From assembly GCF_000712075.1 (NCBI RefSeq), contig NZ_JONW01000013.1, positions 124,001-188,000 on the forward strand: DNA of 64,000 bases. The letters are read 5' to 3'. Below the pieces are notes generated by a model. That model saw only the letters and a list, made by a program, of their open reading frames with translations. It was not told the DNA's origin and made no database searches. Shown here piece after piece: positions 1 to 8,828 of the stretch. The DNA comes from Caulobacter sp. UNC358MFTsu5.1. GTDB taxonomy: Bacteria > Pseudomonadota > Alphaproteobacteria > Caulobacterales > Caulobacteraceae. Positions within the stretch are counted from its first letter, which is position 1, and each line of letters opens with the position of its first letter. Made by a program: the position numbers and the translations under genes.

Positions 1-2
1 TG

Positions 3-968
3 TCCGAGAAGAAGAGCGCCGAGAAGCGCCGGTTCGACGTGCTGGGCTTCGCCAGCCTGGCCCTGGCGATCGGCGGCTTCCAGATGATGCTGGACCGCGG
101 TCCCAGCCAGGACTGGTTCGGGTCGAGCGAGATCTGGGTCTATCTGATCGTCGGGATCATCTCGCTGTGGATCTTCGGCGTGCAGCTGGCGACGGCGAAG
201 AAGCCGTTCGTCGACCGCGCCCTGCTGGCCGACACCAACTTCGTCACCTGTTGCGTGTTCGGTTTCTTCATCGGCATCCTGCTGTACAGCGTCCTGGCCC
301 TGCTGCCGCCCATGATGCAGAACCTGCTGGGCTATCCGGTGGCCTTCACGGGTCTGGTCAGCATGCCGCGCGGCATCGGCTCGTTCCTGGCGATGTTCGC
401 CGTCGGCCAGTTGATCGGCCGGATGAGCATCAAGCTGATCCTGCTGGTCGGCCTGTCGGTCAGCGCGGTGTCGCTGTGGATGATGACCCAGTTCAGCCTG
501 GGCATGGACACCCACCTGATCATCGTCTCCGGCTTCCTGTCGGGCGTCGGCACCGGCCTGATCTTCGTCCCGCTCAGCACCATCGCCTTCGCCACGGTCA
601 AGCCGCAGCACCGGGCCGAGGGCGCGGGCCTGTTCGCCCTGATCCGCAACATCGGCTCGGCGGCCGGCATCTCGATCATGCAGGCCCGCTTCGTCAGCGG
701 CATCGAGACCCACCACGCGGTGTTGATCACCCACGCGGGACCCGACAATCCGCTGTTCCAGGCCTATGCGCCGCAGGTCTTCGCCACGATCGAGGGCATG
801 GCCCGGTTCAACGGCCAGATCACCAAGCAGGCCTCGATGCTGTCCTACATCGACGATTTCCAGCTGATGCTGGGCATCACCATCCTCTGCGCCCCCATGA
901 TCCTCCTGATGCGAACCCCGAAGAAGAAGACCCCGGGGGAAGAGACCGTCCATGTCGCCGAACACTAA
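3..968 (+). CDS. DHA2-family MFS drug exporter (EmrB-like), 5' end outside window
   Basis: The frame is open from base 3 to a TAA at 966-968, so the N-terminal half is missing and 321 residues remain. The visible part is a string of hydrophobic segments with short loops, typical of the second half of a 14-helix major facilitator of the DHA2 (EmrB/QacA) family; a stretch reading GVGTGLIFVPLSTIAFATV resembles the conserved glycine-rich helix of these exporters. The C-terminal tail is basic (KKK). The next gene starts 17 bases before this one ends and encodes a TolC/OprM-type outer-membrane factor, so the pair probably forms part of a tripartite efflux pump with an EmrA-like adaptor upstream of the window. 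The substrate cannot be read from sequence. Confidence 0.88.
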   Translation, partial: SEKKSAEKRRFDVLGFASLALAIGGFQMMLDRGPSQDWFGSSEIWVYLIVGIISLWIFGVQLATAKKPFVDRALLADTNFVTCCVFGFFIGILLYSVLALLPPMMQNLLGYPVAFTGLVSMPRGIGSFLAMFAVGQLIGRMSIKLILLVGLSVSAVSLWMMTQFSLGMDTHLIIVSGFLSGVGTGLIFVPLSTIAFATVKPQHRAEGAGLFALIRNIGSAAGISIMQARFVSGIETHHAVLITHAGPDNPLFQAYAPQVFATIEGMARFNGQITKQASMLSYIDDFQLMLGITILCAPMILLMRTPKKKTPGEETVHVAEH

Positions 969-2412
969 ACGCCTCGCCGCCCTCGCCGCTTCCGTCAGCC
1001 TGGCCGTGATGGCCGGCGCCTGCACGACCGTGGGTCCGGATTTCGCCCAGCCGGCCGCGCCCAAGGCCGCCGGCTATGCGGCCGCCGGCGAGGCCACGCC
1101 CGCCGAGGCCCGTCTGGACGCCGCCGCCTCGGTCGGGCCCTGGTGGAACGCCTTCGGCTCGCCGGCCCTCGACGCCACGATCCGCCAGGCCCTGGCCGAC
1201 AGCCCCACCCTGGCCGAGGCCGACGCCACCCTGCGGCAGTCCCAGTCCGCCCTGGCCCAGGCGCGCGGCGCGGCCGGTCCGCAGGTCGACGCCACGGCCG
1301 GGGTGAACCGCGAGCGCGCCAACCTCCAGGCCTTCGGCTTCACCAGCTTCGGCGACGTCAAGCTGGAGAACCCGACCTTCAACCTCTATTCGGTGGGCGG
1401 CGCCGTCGGCTACGACCTGGACCTGTTCGGCGGGAACAAGCGCCGCATCGAAGGCGCGGCGGCGCGGGCCGAGGCGCAAGGCCGGCGGAGCGACGCGGCC
1501 TATCTGACCCTGACGGCCAACGTCGCCCTCCAGGCCCTGACCATCGCCACGCTGAACGCCCAGATCGACGCGGTGAACCAGATGATCGCCGCCGACCAGG
1601 CGAACATCGACCTGGTCCATCGCGCCAACGTCCTGGGCGGCTCGACCGCCACGGCGCGGGTCTCGGCCCAGAGCCAGCTGGAGCAGGATCGCGCCCTGCT
1701 GCCGCCCCTGCAGGGGCAGCTGGCCGCGGCGCGCCACGCCTTGGCCCTGCTGGTCGGCCACACGCCCGCCGACTGGACCGCGCCGGACTTCACCCTGGCC
1801 GAACTGAACCTGGCCGCGCCCGTGCCGGTCGCCCTGCCCTCGGCCCTGGTCCGCAAGCGCCCCGACATCCTGGCCGCCGAGGCCGACCTCCACGCCGCCA
1901 CCGCCGACATCGGGGTGGCGACCGCCGACCTCTATCCGAACGTCAAGCTGACCGCGTCCCTGACCCAGGGCTCGCTGAACCCGTCGGATTTCTTCTTCTA
2001 CGACGCCACCGCCTGGAGCGTCGGCGGCGGCCTGACCGCGCCGATCTTCAACGGCGGCGCCCTGAAGGCCCGCCGGCAGCAGGCGCGCGAAGAGGCCGTG
2101 GCCTCGTCGGCCCGCTACCAGCAGACGGTGCTGACCGCCTTCGCCCAGGTGGCCGACGCCCTCTCGGCCCTGAACGCCGACGACGCGGCCATCGCCGCCT
2201 ACGGCCGTTCCGAAGCCCAGGCCGGCGAAAGCCTGCGTCTGGCCCGCGTCGCCTACGACAAGGGCGGCGGCACCTTGCTGGAGGTGCTCGACGCCCAGCG
2301 CCGCGTCCACGAGATCCAGGCCTCCCGGGTGCGCGCCCAGGGGCAACGCCTGGCCGACGCGGTGCGCCTGTTCGCGGCGTCGGGCGCCGATTGGCGAAGC
2401 GCGGCGACCTAA
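952..2412 (+). CDS. RND/EmrAB-type efflux outer membrane lipoprotein (OprM/NodT family)
   Basis: This 486-residue protein is the outer-membrane channel of a tripartite exporter. The N terminus has a lipoprotein signal peptide ending MAGACTTVGPDF, with the lipobox Cys at about residue 24. Two repeats of the outer-membrane-efflux domain follow, rich in Ala/Gln helices, with the signature segments SALVRKRPDILAAEADLHAA in the middle and TLLEVLDAQRRVHEIQ near the C terminus. Length is normal for the NodT family. The ATG at 952 follows a GGAAGAG and overlaps the end of the MFS gene by 17 bases, so the two are translated from one message. A 25-base near-palindrome lies immediately after the stop codon. 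Confidence 0.92.
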   Translation: MSPNTKRLAALAASVSLAVMAGACTTVGPDFAQPAAPKAAGYAAAGEATPAEARLDAAASVGPWWNAFGSPALDATIRQALADSPTLAEADATLRQSQSALAQARGAAGPQVDATAGVNRERANLQAFGFTSFGDVKLENPTFNLYSVGGAVGYDLDLFGGNKRRIEGAAARAEAQGRRSDAAYLTLTANVALQALTIATLNAQIDAVNQMIAADQANIDLVHRANVLGGSTATARVSAQSQLEQDRALLPPLQGQLAAARHALALLVGHTPADWTAPDFTLAELNLAAPVPVALPSALVRKRPDILAAEADLHAATADIGVATADLYPNVKLTASLTQGSLNPSDFFFYDATAWSVGGGLTAPIFNGGALKARRQQAREEAVASSARYQQTVLTAFAQVADALSALNADDAAIAAYGRSEAQAGESLRLARVAYDKGGGTLLEVLDAQRRVHEIQASRVRAQGQRLADAVRLFAASGADWRSAAT

Positions 2413-2437
2413 CTGACCAAATTCGAAATCTGGTCAG
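2413..2437. promoter_or_regulatory. Imperfect palindrome after the efflux gene
   Basis: CTGACCA and TGGTCAG form perfect 7-base arms around an 11-base centre that itself contains TTCGAA. It starts directly after the TAA of the outer-membrane factor and lies about 90 bases before the alginate-lyase-family gene. There is no T-run after it, so an operator is as likely as a transcript-end hairpin. Which gene it serves is unknown. Confidence 0.3.
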
Positions 2438-2527
2438 GCCAGTTGCTTGTGCGGCCGGCCCAGCCCGCTATGGTGCGCCCAAGCGGCGCCGACTCCAGAG
2501 TGCGTCGAGGTGTCGGGAGATCGGTGT

Positions 2528-3811
2528 ATGCGCGCGAAAACGGCTGTCGTCGGCCTTGCGGCCCTGTTGTCGCTGGGCGTCGCCGTCCAGGCCCTGGCCG
2601 CCGAGCCCGTGGTCCCTGCCGCGCCGGCCGGCGTCTGCAAGGGCGGTGACGGGACGGCCGCGGCGTTCGGCGGTCTCCGCACCTTCCGCTGGAGCCCCGA
2701 GGCCCTGCGATACGCCAAGGCGCACCGGACCGACCCCGCGATCGCGCCGGCCTATGCGGCGGTGATCAAGCGCGCCGACGCGGCCCTGGCCGGCCCGACC
2801 TATACCGTCGTCGACAAGACCCGCACCCCGCCCAGCGGCGACAAGCACGACTACATCTCGATGGGCCCCTACTGGTGGCCCGATCCCGCCAAGCCGAACG
2901 GCGAGCCCTACATCCGCCGCGACGGCGAGTTCAATCCGGAGCGGTCGACCAACGCGTTCGACGTCACCGACCTGGACGCCATGAGCGCCTCGGTCGAGGC
3001 CCTGTCCCTGGCCTACTGGTTCACCGACGACGCCCGCTACGCGACCAAGGCCGCCCAGCTGCTGCGCGTCTGGTTCCTGGACCCGGCGACGCGGATGAAC
3101 CCCAACACGAAGTACGCCCAGGGCGTGCCGGGGCGCACCACGGGACGGGCCGAGGGCGTGCTGGACACCTACCGCCTGCTGAGGGTGATCGAGGGCGTCG
3201 GGCTCCTGGCGCCGTCCAAGGCGCTGTCGGACGCCGGCCAGAAGGGCCTGGAGCGCTGGTTCGCCGACTACACGACCTGGATGCGCACCGATCCGAACGG
3301 GCGCGAGGAGCAGGCCGCCGCCAACAACCACGGCATCTGGTTCGACTACCAGCTGGCCGGGTTCTCGCTGTTCGCCCGCCAGGACGACGTGGCCCGCCGG
3401 GTCGTGGCAGAGGCCGGCGCGCGGCGGATCGCGACCCAGGTCGCGCCGGACGGCTCGTTGCCGCTGGAGCTGACCCGCACCCGCGCCCTGCACTACAGCT
3501 ATTTCGCCCTTGAAGCCCTGGTCGGCACGGCGCAGTTCGGGCGGTGCGTGGACCTGGACCTCTGGCGCTACCGGACCGCCGACGGTCGCGGCCTGCGCGC
3601 GGCGTTCGACTTCCTGGCGCCCTATGTGGGCCGGGAGGCCAGCTTCCCGTATCCGGAGCTGAAGCCCGAGGACGCCTCGTCCGAGGCCTTGCCGCTGTTC
3701 GCGGCCGCCGCGAACGCCTATGGCGACAAGGCGCTGGCCGAGAAGGCCGACGCCCTGGCCCAGCGCTATCCCGCCAACCTCAGCCGCCTGGTGGTCGCGC
3801 CGAAGCCGTGA
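2528..3811 (+). CDS. Secreted alginate lyase family protein
   Basis: The ATG at 2528, preceded by GGGAGAT, gives 427 residues with a clear signal peptide (MRAKTAVVGLAALLSLGVAV then QALAAEP), so the enzyme is exported to the periplasm. An upstream in-frame start would add a non-signal sequence and is rejected. The body matches the alpha-helical alginate lyase fold (Pfam Alginate_lyase). It includes GPYWWPDP near residue 117 and ANNHGIWFDYQ near residue 285, where the Asn-His pair is the catalytic signature of PL5-type lyases, followed by RTRALHYSYFALEAL. Such enzymes cleave uronic-acid polysaccharides by beta-elimination; the true substrate may be alginate or another glycan. It stands alone, without visible polysaccharide-utilisation neighbours. 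Confidence 0.85.
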   Translation: MRAKTAVVGLAALLSLGVAVQALAAEPVVPAAPAGVCKGGDGTAAAFGGLRTFRWSPEALRYAKAHRTDPAIAPAYAAVIKRADAALAGPTYTVVDKTRTPPSGDKHDYISMGPYWWPDPAKPNGEPYIRRDGEFNPERSTNAFDVTDLDAMSASVEALSLAYWFTDDARYATKAAQLLRVWFLDPATRMNPNTKYAQGVPGRTTGRAEGVLDTYRLLRVIEGVGLLAPSKALSDAGQKGLERWFADYTTWMRTDPNGREEQAAANNHGIWFDYQLAGFSLFARQDDVARRVVAEAGARRIATQVAPDGSLPLELTRTRALHYSYFALEALVGTAQFGRCVDLDLWRYRTADGRGLRAAFDFLAPYVGREASFPYPELKPEDASSEALPLFAAAANAYGDKALAEKADALAQRYPANLSRLVVAPKP

Positions 3812-3927
3812 GGCTTTCCAGGGGCGATCCGAAAAAGCCCCAGAGCTATTGGGCGACGGGCGCGCTATAGTGGGCGGCGCCCGTGATCGCCCCGCGCCAT
3901 GCGGGATCGCCGGCCTGAAAGGACTTC

Positions 3928-4179
3928 ATGTCCGACCACCCGGACACGCGCGAGACGACGCGTTGGACCGCCCTGCTCGAACTCCTCGGCATCCATCGGA
4001 TCACCGCGCAGGAAATCCGCGCCGAGACCATGTTCCTGGGCAATCGCCACCAGGGGCGGATCGCCGAGGGCGCGCGCCTGGAGCTCAAGGCCTCCGGAAT
4101 ATCCGCCTATCGCGTCGCGCTGCTGCGGGCCGTGATCCGGGCGGTCCCCGCCCGGGACGCGGCCGGAGCCGACCGATGA
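3928..4179 (+). CDS. Small protein of unknown function (first of a coupled trio)
   Basis: I do not recognise this 83-residue protein. It is soluble and mostly helical in appearance, with the segment LELLGIHRITAQEIRAETMF followed by a basic, Ala-rich second half; a small DNA-binding fold is possible but not shown. The ATG at 3928 follows AAGGACTTC, a good ribosome binding site. Its TGA overlaps the ATG of the next gene (ATGA, 4176-4179), so the two are translationally coupled. Its codon use looks like the neighbours', with G/C at most third positions, which supports a real gene. Confidence 0.7.
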   Translation: MSDHPDTRETTRWTALLELLGIHRITAQEIRAETMFLGNRHQGRIAEGARLELKASGISAYRVALLRAVIRAVPARDAAGADR

Positions 4180-4358
4180 CCGACGAGGAAGCTCAGGCCT
4201 TGCGCCGGGAGAACGACTATCTCAAGCGCCGTAACGCCCAACTGCAGGACGACGTCACCAGCCTGGGCGGCCAGGTCCTGAGGATGCAGCAGGAACTCGA
4301 GCGGGTGCATGGTCGACGGGCGGCGATTTCGCCCGATCCGCTGGCGGGCGGCCGGTGA
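4176..4358 (+). CDS. 60-residue coiled-coil protein of unknown function
   Basis: The ATG at 4176 overlaps the previous stop by four bases. The 60-residue product is almost one amphipathic helix (ALRRENDYLKRRNAQLQDDV and on to MQQELERVHGRR) with leucine/hydrophobic heptads, so it should form a coiled coil; the last 12 residues look disordered. No enzyme motif is present. Its stop TGA (4356-4358) overlaps the ATG of the third small gene by one base (TGATG). The tight coupling of three tiny genes suggests that their products act together. Confidence 0.68.
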   Translation: MTDEEAQALRRENDYLKRRNAQLQDDVTSLGGQVLRMQQELERVHGRRAAISPDPLAGGR

Positions 4359-4552
4359 TGACGCTTTCACCGGGCCAGCTCGTGGCGTTGAAGAACCTGG
4401 CCCGCAAGAAGGCCGGCGAGGCGGTCGACTGGATCAACATCGCCGACGCCCGCGTCCTGACCGATCTGGGCCTGGCGGAGCGCAACGGCGGCGGCTGGGT
4501 GATCACCAACGACGGCGTCGCCGCCCTGGCGGGTCACCAAGACTCCGATTGA
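4358..4552 (+). CDS. 64-residue winged-helix-like protein of unknown function
   Basis: The third member of the coupled trio starts at ATG 4358, sharing its first base with the previous stop codon; a GTG three bases earlier is possible. The C-terminal part, LTDLGLAERNGGGWVITNDG then VAAL, has the pattern of the wing of a winged helix-turn-helix domain (GL-x-ER-x-GG-x-W-x-IT-x-G). The N-terminal half is a basic helix (VALKNLARKKAGEAVDWI). A DNA- or protein-binding role is an inference. It converges on kdpE, 53 bases away. Confidence 0.68.
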   Translation: MTLSPGQLVALKNLARKKAGEAVDWINIADARVLTDLGLAERNGGGWVITNDGVAALAGHQDSD

Positions 4553-4605
4553 GGCCGCAGGCCGCTGAATTTCAGGCGTTATTGTTCCTGGACTTCATGT
4601 GATCC

Positions 4606-5298
4606 CTAGTCCCCGATGAACCGATAGCCGATGCCGGGCTCGGTCAGGATCATCTTCGGCGTCGAGGGATCGGCCTCGAGCTTCTGCCGCAGCTGTCCGA
4701 CGAACACCCGCAGGTACTGGGTGTCGTGGGCATGGGCCGGACCCCACACGGCGGTCAGCAGGTCCTTGTGGGTCAGCACCTTGCCGCGCGCCTGGGCCAG
4801 GCGGGCCAGGACGTCGTATTCGCGCGGCGAGACCTTCACCACGGCGCCGTCGCGGGTCACCAGGCGCTTTTCGAGGTCGATCTCGACGGCCCCGGCCCGG
4901 ATCGGCGCGACCGGACCTTGCGCGGCGCCGCGCTGGCGCAGGGCGACGCGAAGACGCGCCAGCAACTCCCCGACCCCGAACGGCTTTTCCACATAGTCGT
5001 TGGCGCCCAGGTCCAGGGCCTGAATCTTCTCGGGCTCGCGGTCGCGGGCCGAGAGGATGACGATCGGGCCGTCGTAGAAGGCCCGAGCCTTCTCCAGCAC
5101 CTCCTTGCCGTCCATGTCGGGCAGGCCGAGGTCCAGCACCACGGCGTCCGGCGACCACAGGGCGATGCCGCGCAGCCCCTCCTGGCCGCTGTCGGCGCGC
5201 AGGGGCTCGTAGCCGGCGGCGTCCATGGCCGGGCCGAGGAATCGGTGGATCTGCGGCTCGTCGTCGATGATCAGGATGCGTTGTCGGATGGCGGACAT
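4606..5298 (-). CDS. kdpE: KdpE-type response regulator (OmpR family)
   Basis: The 230-residue protein has an N-terminal receiver domain with the acidic pair DDE near residue 11-13 and the phosphoacceptor Asp in VVLDLGLPDMDG, and a conserved Lys in YVEKPFG. A C-terminal OmpR winged helix follows, ending in TEPGIGYRFIGD. In the family, KdpE is phosphorylated by KdpD and activates kdpFABC, the high-affinity potassium ATPase, under low K+. It begins 7 bases after the kdpD stop codon, so the two are co-transcribed. No kdpFABC genes lie on either side within this window. Confidence 0.93.
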   Translation of the reverse strand: MSAIRQRILIIDDEPQIHRFLGPAMDAAGYEPLRADSGQEGLRGIALWSPDAVVLDLGLPDMDGKEVLEKARAFYDGPIVILSARDREPEKIQALDLGANDYVEKPFGVGELLARLRVALRQRGAAQGPVAPIRAGAVEIDLEKRLVTRDGAVVKVSPREYDVLARLAQARGKVLTHKDLLTAVWGPAHAHDTQYLRVFVGQLRQKLEADPSTPKMILTEPGIGYRFIGD

Positions 5299-5305
5299 CA
5301 GGCGC

Positions 5306-7990
5306 TCATAGCAGATGATGCGGAGTCGCGACGGCCTTGGGCAGGCTGATCAGGATGCGCGTGCCCCTGCCGTCGTGGATGGGGCTGGCGGCGGCGATGC
5401 GTCCGCCCATGGCGTCGATGAAGCCCTTCGAGATCGACAGGCCCAGGCCCGCCCCCTGGCTGCGGTCGGTGGGCTCCTCCATGCGGCGGAACTTCTCGAA
5501 CACCTGCTCCAGCTCGGCGGTGGGGATGCCCCTGCCCTCGTCCTCGATGCTGATCACCACGTTGGCGCGATCCTCGTAGGCGGCCATCTCGATGCGGGTG
5601 GCCGGCGGGCTGTAGGCGATGGCGTTCTCCAGGATGTTGACCACGGCCTGCTCCAGCAGGCTGGAGTCGGCCCGCACCAGGCTGAGCTCGACCGGGAAGT
5701 CGCGGGTCAGGGTCCGGGTCGCCAGCCGGCGCGAGACGCGGTCGGCGGCCGCCCCCAGCACGTCGCGCACGTCGGTCCAATCGGTGCGCAGCCGCAGGGC
5801 CCCGCCCTCCAGGCGGGTCATGTCCAGCAGGTTGCCGACATAGCGGTTCAGCCGCTCGGCCTCCTCTCGGATGCTGATCAGCAGGTCGTCGCGCACCGCC
5901 GTGGTCATGCCCTTGCCGAAGTCCAGCAAGGTGGTGGAGGCGCCCAGCACCGTGGACAGCGGCGTGCGCAGGTCGTGGCTGATGGAGTTCAGCAGGGCCG
6001 AGCGGAAGCGGTCGGCGCGGCGCAGGGTCTCGGTCTCGACCGCCTCGGTCGCCAGTTCGGCCCGTTCCAGGGCCACCGCGCCCTGCTCCAGCAGCGCCAG
6101 AAGCAGGCGCTCGTCCTCCGAGCCGGGCGCCATGGCCCCCGCCTCGATCCCGGCCACGCCCGCCCGCGAGCGCACGCCTTCCAGCGGCCAGAAGGTCCAG
6201 CGGGTCTGAGGCAGGGTGCCGGTGCCGAACCCGGCGGCCTCGCCCTTCTCCCAGGCCCAGCGGGCGGCGGCCATGGGCGCGGCGTCCAGCTCGTCCAGCG
6301 TCGGGGCGCCGGCGGTCGTCTGGAGCTCGCCGCCGGTCGGCAGCAGCACCACGGCCTTGGCGCCCACGGCCGCGGCGGTCTGCTCGGCCAGGGCCTTGGC
6401 GGCGGCTTCGCGTCCGGCGGCCGCCGAGAAGGTCCGGCTGGCCGCCAGCAGGGCCGAGACCGCCGAGGCCCGCCGCTGGGCGTCGCGGCCCTGGTCCCGC
6501 ACCCGCCCGGCCAGGCCGCCGGCCGCCAGGGCGACGGCCCAGAACACGATCAGCGTCAGGAAGTCGGTCGGCGCGCCGATGGCGAACGAATGGCGCGGCT
6601 CCAGGAACATGTAGTTGTAGACCAGGAAGGCCACGGTCGCCGCCGCCAGGGCGGGCCGCAGCCCGCGCAGCACGCCGGCCGCCAGCACGGCGGCCAGGAA
6701 GATCATCCCCAAGTCCACGCGGTCGAAAGCCACGTCCAGGCCCCAGGCCACCGCCGTCGCGGCGGCCACGCAGCCGGCGGCCAGCAGATAGGCGGTCCAT
6801 CCCGCCGCCGGTCTGCGCTTGGGCGGTTCGACCACCGGCTCGTGGGTGGCCTCGGTGACGACGTGGATCGCCGCGCCCCGGGCCTCGCGCAGCAGGGCCG
6901 CGGCCAGGGACCGGCCCAGCAGCTCGCGCCAACGGCTGTCGGCCGACTTGCCGATGACGATCTGGGTGACGTTGTTGCGCCGGGCGTAGGCCATCACCGT
7001 GGCGACGATGTCGGCCCCGCTGAGCACCACGGTCGAGCCGCCCAGCTGCTCGGCCAGCTTCAGGGCGTCGCGCAGCCGCTCCGTCGCCGCAGGGCCGGTG
7101 ACCGGATGGTCGAGGCGTTCGACGTGGGTCACCGTCCACGGCGCGTCCATCATCATGTCCGACAGCCGCCGGCCGGCCCGCACGAGGCTGGCGGCCATGG
7201 CGTCGCCGCCGACCAGCACCAGGATGCGCTCGCCCGCCGCCCAGGGGCCCTCGACGCCCTTCTCGCGCATGGCGGCGACCAGCTGGTCGTCCACGGTCTG
7301 GGCCGCGCGCCGCAGGGCCAGCTCGCGCAGGGCCGTGAGGTTCTCGACCTTGAAGAAGTTCTCCGAGGCCAGGCGCGCGGTCTCGGGCACATAGACCTTG
7401 CCCTCCCCCAGCCGTTCGCGCAGCTCGTCGGGGGTGATGTCGATCACCTCGATGGCGTCGGCCCGCGACAGGACGCTGTCGGGCACCGTCTCGCGCTGGC
7501 GCACCCCGGTGATGCGCTGGACCACGTCGACCAGGCTCTCCAGGTGCTGGACGTTCAGGGTGGTCCAGACGTCGATGCCGGCGGCCAGAAGCTCCTCGAC
7601 GTCCTGCCAACGCTTGGGATGGCGCGATCCCGGGGCGTTCGAATGGGCGAACTCATCGACCAGCAGCAGGGCCGGCTTACGGACCAGGGCCGCGTCGAGA
7701 TCGAACTCCATCATCACGTGGCCGCGGTGATCGATCGGCTTGCGGGGCAGCACGTCCATGCCGCGCAGCAGGCTCTCGGTCTCGCGACGGCCGTGCGTCT
7801 CGACCAGGCCGATCAGCACGTCCTGGCCGTCGGCCTTGCGGCGGCGGGCGGCGCGCAGCATCTCGTAGGTCTTGCCCACGCCCGGGGCCATGCCCAGGAA
7901 CACCTTCAGCCGCCCCCGGCCCGCCCGGTTGGCGGCCGCCAGCAGCGCCTCCGGATCGGGGCGGTTCGTGTCGGAAGCGTCGGCGGGCAA
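5306..7990 (-). CDS. kdpD: KdpD-type osmosensitive K+ channel sensor histidine kinase
   Basis: This is a full-length KdpD (about 894 residues). In order it has the cytoplasmic KdpD domain with Walker A (GMAPGVGKT), a universal-stress-like domain ending near VIGKSADSRW, a four-helix DUF4118 membrane region, a GAF-like segment, and the HisKA domain with SISHDLRTPLS. The ATPase domain follows with DEGRGIP and GAGLGLSI. I chose the TTG at 7990 because GGAG sits 7 bases upstream and it leaves a 34-base gap to the MBL-fold gene. The ATG at 8050 would add 20 residues, overlap the previous gene and lack a binding site. The autokinase senses K+ and turgor and signals to KdpE. Confidence 0.93.
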   Translation of the reverse strand: MPADASDTNRPDPEALLAAANRAGRGRLKVFLGMAPGVGKTYEMLRAARRRKADGQDVLIGLVETHGRRETESLLRGMDVLPRKPIDHRGHVMMEFDLDAALVRKPALLLVDEFAHSNAPGSRHPKRWQDVEELLAAGIDVWTTLNVQHLESLVDVVQRITGVRQRETVPDSVLSRADAIEVIDITPDELRERLGEGKVYVPETARLASENFFKVENLTALRELALRRAAQTVDDQLVAAMREKGVEGPWAAGERILVLVGGDAMAASLVRAGRRLSDMMMDAPWTVTHVERLDHPVTGPAATERLRDALKLAEQLGGSTVVLSGADIVATVMAYARRNNVTQIVIGKSADSRWRELLGRSLAAALLREARGAAIHVVTEATHEPVVEPPKRRPAAGWTAYLLAAGCVAAATAVAWGLDVAFDRVDLGMIFLAAVLAAGVLRGLRPALAAATVAFLVYNYMFLEPRHSFAIGAPTDFLTLIVFWAVALAAGGLAGRVRDQGRDAQRRASAVSALLAASRTFSAAAGREAAAKALAEQTAAAVGAKAVVLLPTGGELQTTAGAPTLDELDAAPMAAARWAWEKGEAAGFGTGTLPQTRWTFWPLEGVRSRAGVAGIEAGAMAPGSEDERLLLALLEQGAVALERAELATEAVETETLRRADRFRSALLNSISHDLRTPLSTVLGASTTLLDFGKGMTTAVRDDLLISIREEAERLNRYVGNLLDMTRLEGGALRLRTDWTDVRDVLGAAADRVSRRLATRTLTRDFPVELSLVRADSSLLEQAVVNILENAIAYSPPATRIEMAAYEDRANVVISIEDEGRGIPTAELEQVFEKFRRMEEPTDRSQGAGLGLSISKGFIDAMGGRIAAASPIHDGRGTRILISLPKAVATPHHLL

Positions 7991-8024
7991 GGCGAGTCTC
8001 CGGGGAGGAGGACAGTCTAGGCGA

Positions 8025-8828
8025 TCAGGCTTCGAAGCGCATGCCGTCATAGGCGGGCTCGACCCCTGGCGGAAGTTTCGCCGCCAAGGCGTTGAAATCC
8101 AGGTCGATGTGCAGATTGGTCAGGATGGCGCGGCGCGGCTTGGCGCGGGCGATCCACTCCAGCGCCAGGCCCACATGGGCGTGGGTCGGGTGCGGCGTCC
8201 AGCGCAGGGCGTCCACTACCCAGACGTCGAGGCCGCTCAGCGCCGCCCAGCTCTCCTCGGGAAAGCCGATGGCGTCGGGGGTGTAGGCGACGTTCCCGAA
8301 GCGATAGCCGACGGCGCGGATCTCGCCGTGATCGACGTCGAAGGTGGTGACCGGGATCGCGCCGCTGGGGCCGTCGATCTCCCAGGCCTGGCCGTGGGGC
8401 GCGATCAGCTGCGGGTCGCAGATCGCCGGATAGCCGCCCTGGCTCTTGAAGACGTAGTCGAACCGCCGCTCCAGGCTGGCGGTCGTGTAGGCGTCCATAT
8501 AGGTCGGCACGCGCTTGCGGGCGTTCAGGAAGAACGGGCGCAGGTCGTCGATGCCGTGGGCCTGGTCGGCGTGGTCGTGGGTGAACAGGCAGGCGTCCAC
8601 CCGCCTGACCCCCGCCCTCACCGCCTGCAGCCGGAAGTCCGGGGCGGTGTCGACGACGACAGTGGTCTCGGCCGCCGGATCGCTTCCAGGCCGGCGCACC
8701 AGCATCGAGCAGCGGGTGCGCAGGTTCTTCGGTTCGGCGGGGTCGCAATCGCCCCAGTTGCCGTCGGCGCGTGGCACGCCGCCCGACGAGCCGGAGCCCA
8801 GGATCGTGAACTCCAGCTTTCCGGTCAT
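8025..8828 (-). CDS. MBL-fold metallo-hydrolase (PhnP-like)
   Basis: The protein has 267 residues starting at the ATG whose first bases overlap the tatD stop (ATGA, 8825-8828). It opens with FTILGSGSSGGVPR, carries the metallo-beta-lactamase metal motif THDHADQAHGID, and has further His/Asp ligands in DVDHGE and NLHIDLDF. The closest known family is the PhnP-type phosphodiesterase group (5-phosphoribosyl cyclic phosphodiesterase). Proteins of this group commonly follow tatD in alphaproteobacteria, although no phosphonate genes are present, so the substrate is open. It is the fifth gene of the rlpA-tmk-holB-tatD-MBL string. Confidence 0.88.
   Translation of the reverse strand: MTGKLEFTILGSGSSGGVPRADGNWGDCDPAEPKNLRTRCSMLVRRPGSDPAAETTVVVDTAPDFRLQAVRAGVRRVDACLFTHDHADQAHGIDDLRPFFLNARKRVPTYMDAYTTASLERRFDYVFKSQGGYPAICDPQLIAPHGQAWEIDGPSGAIPVTTFDVDHGEIRAVGYRFGNVAYTPDAIGFPEESWAALSGLDVWVVDALRWTPHPTHAHVGLALEWIARAKPRRAILTNLHIDLDFNALAAKLPPGVEPAYDGMRFEA

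Noticed and set aside
5315..8020. A 901-codon open frame antisense to kdpD
   Set aside because: It mirrors the high third-position GC of kdpD; its product is low-complexity Gly/His/Gln-rich, with no family features or ribosome binding site.
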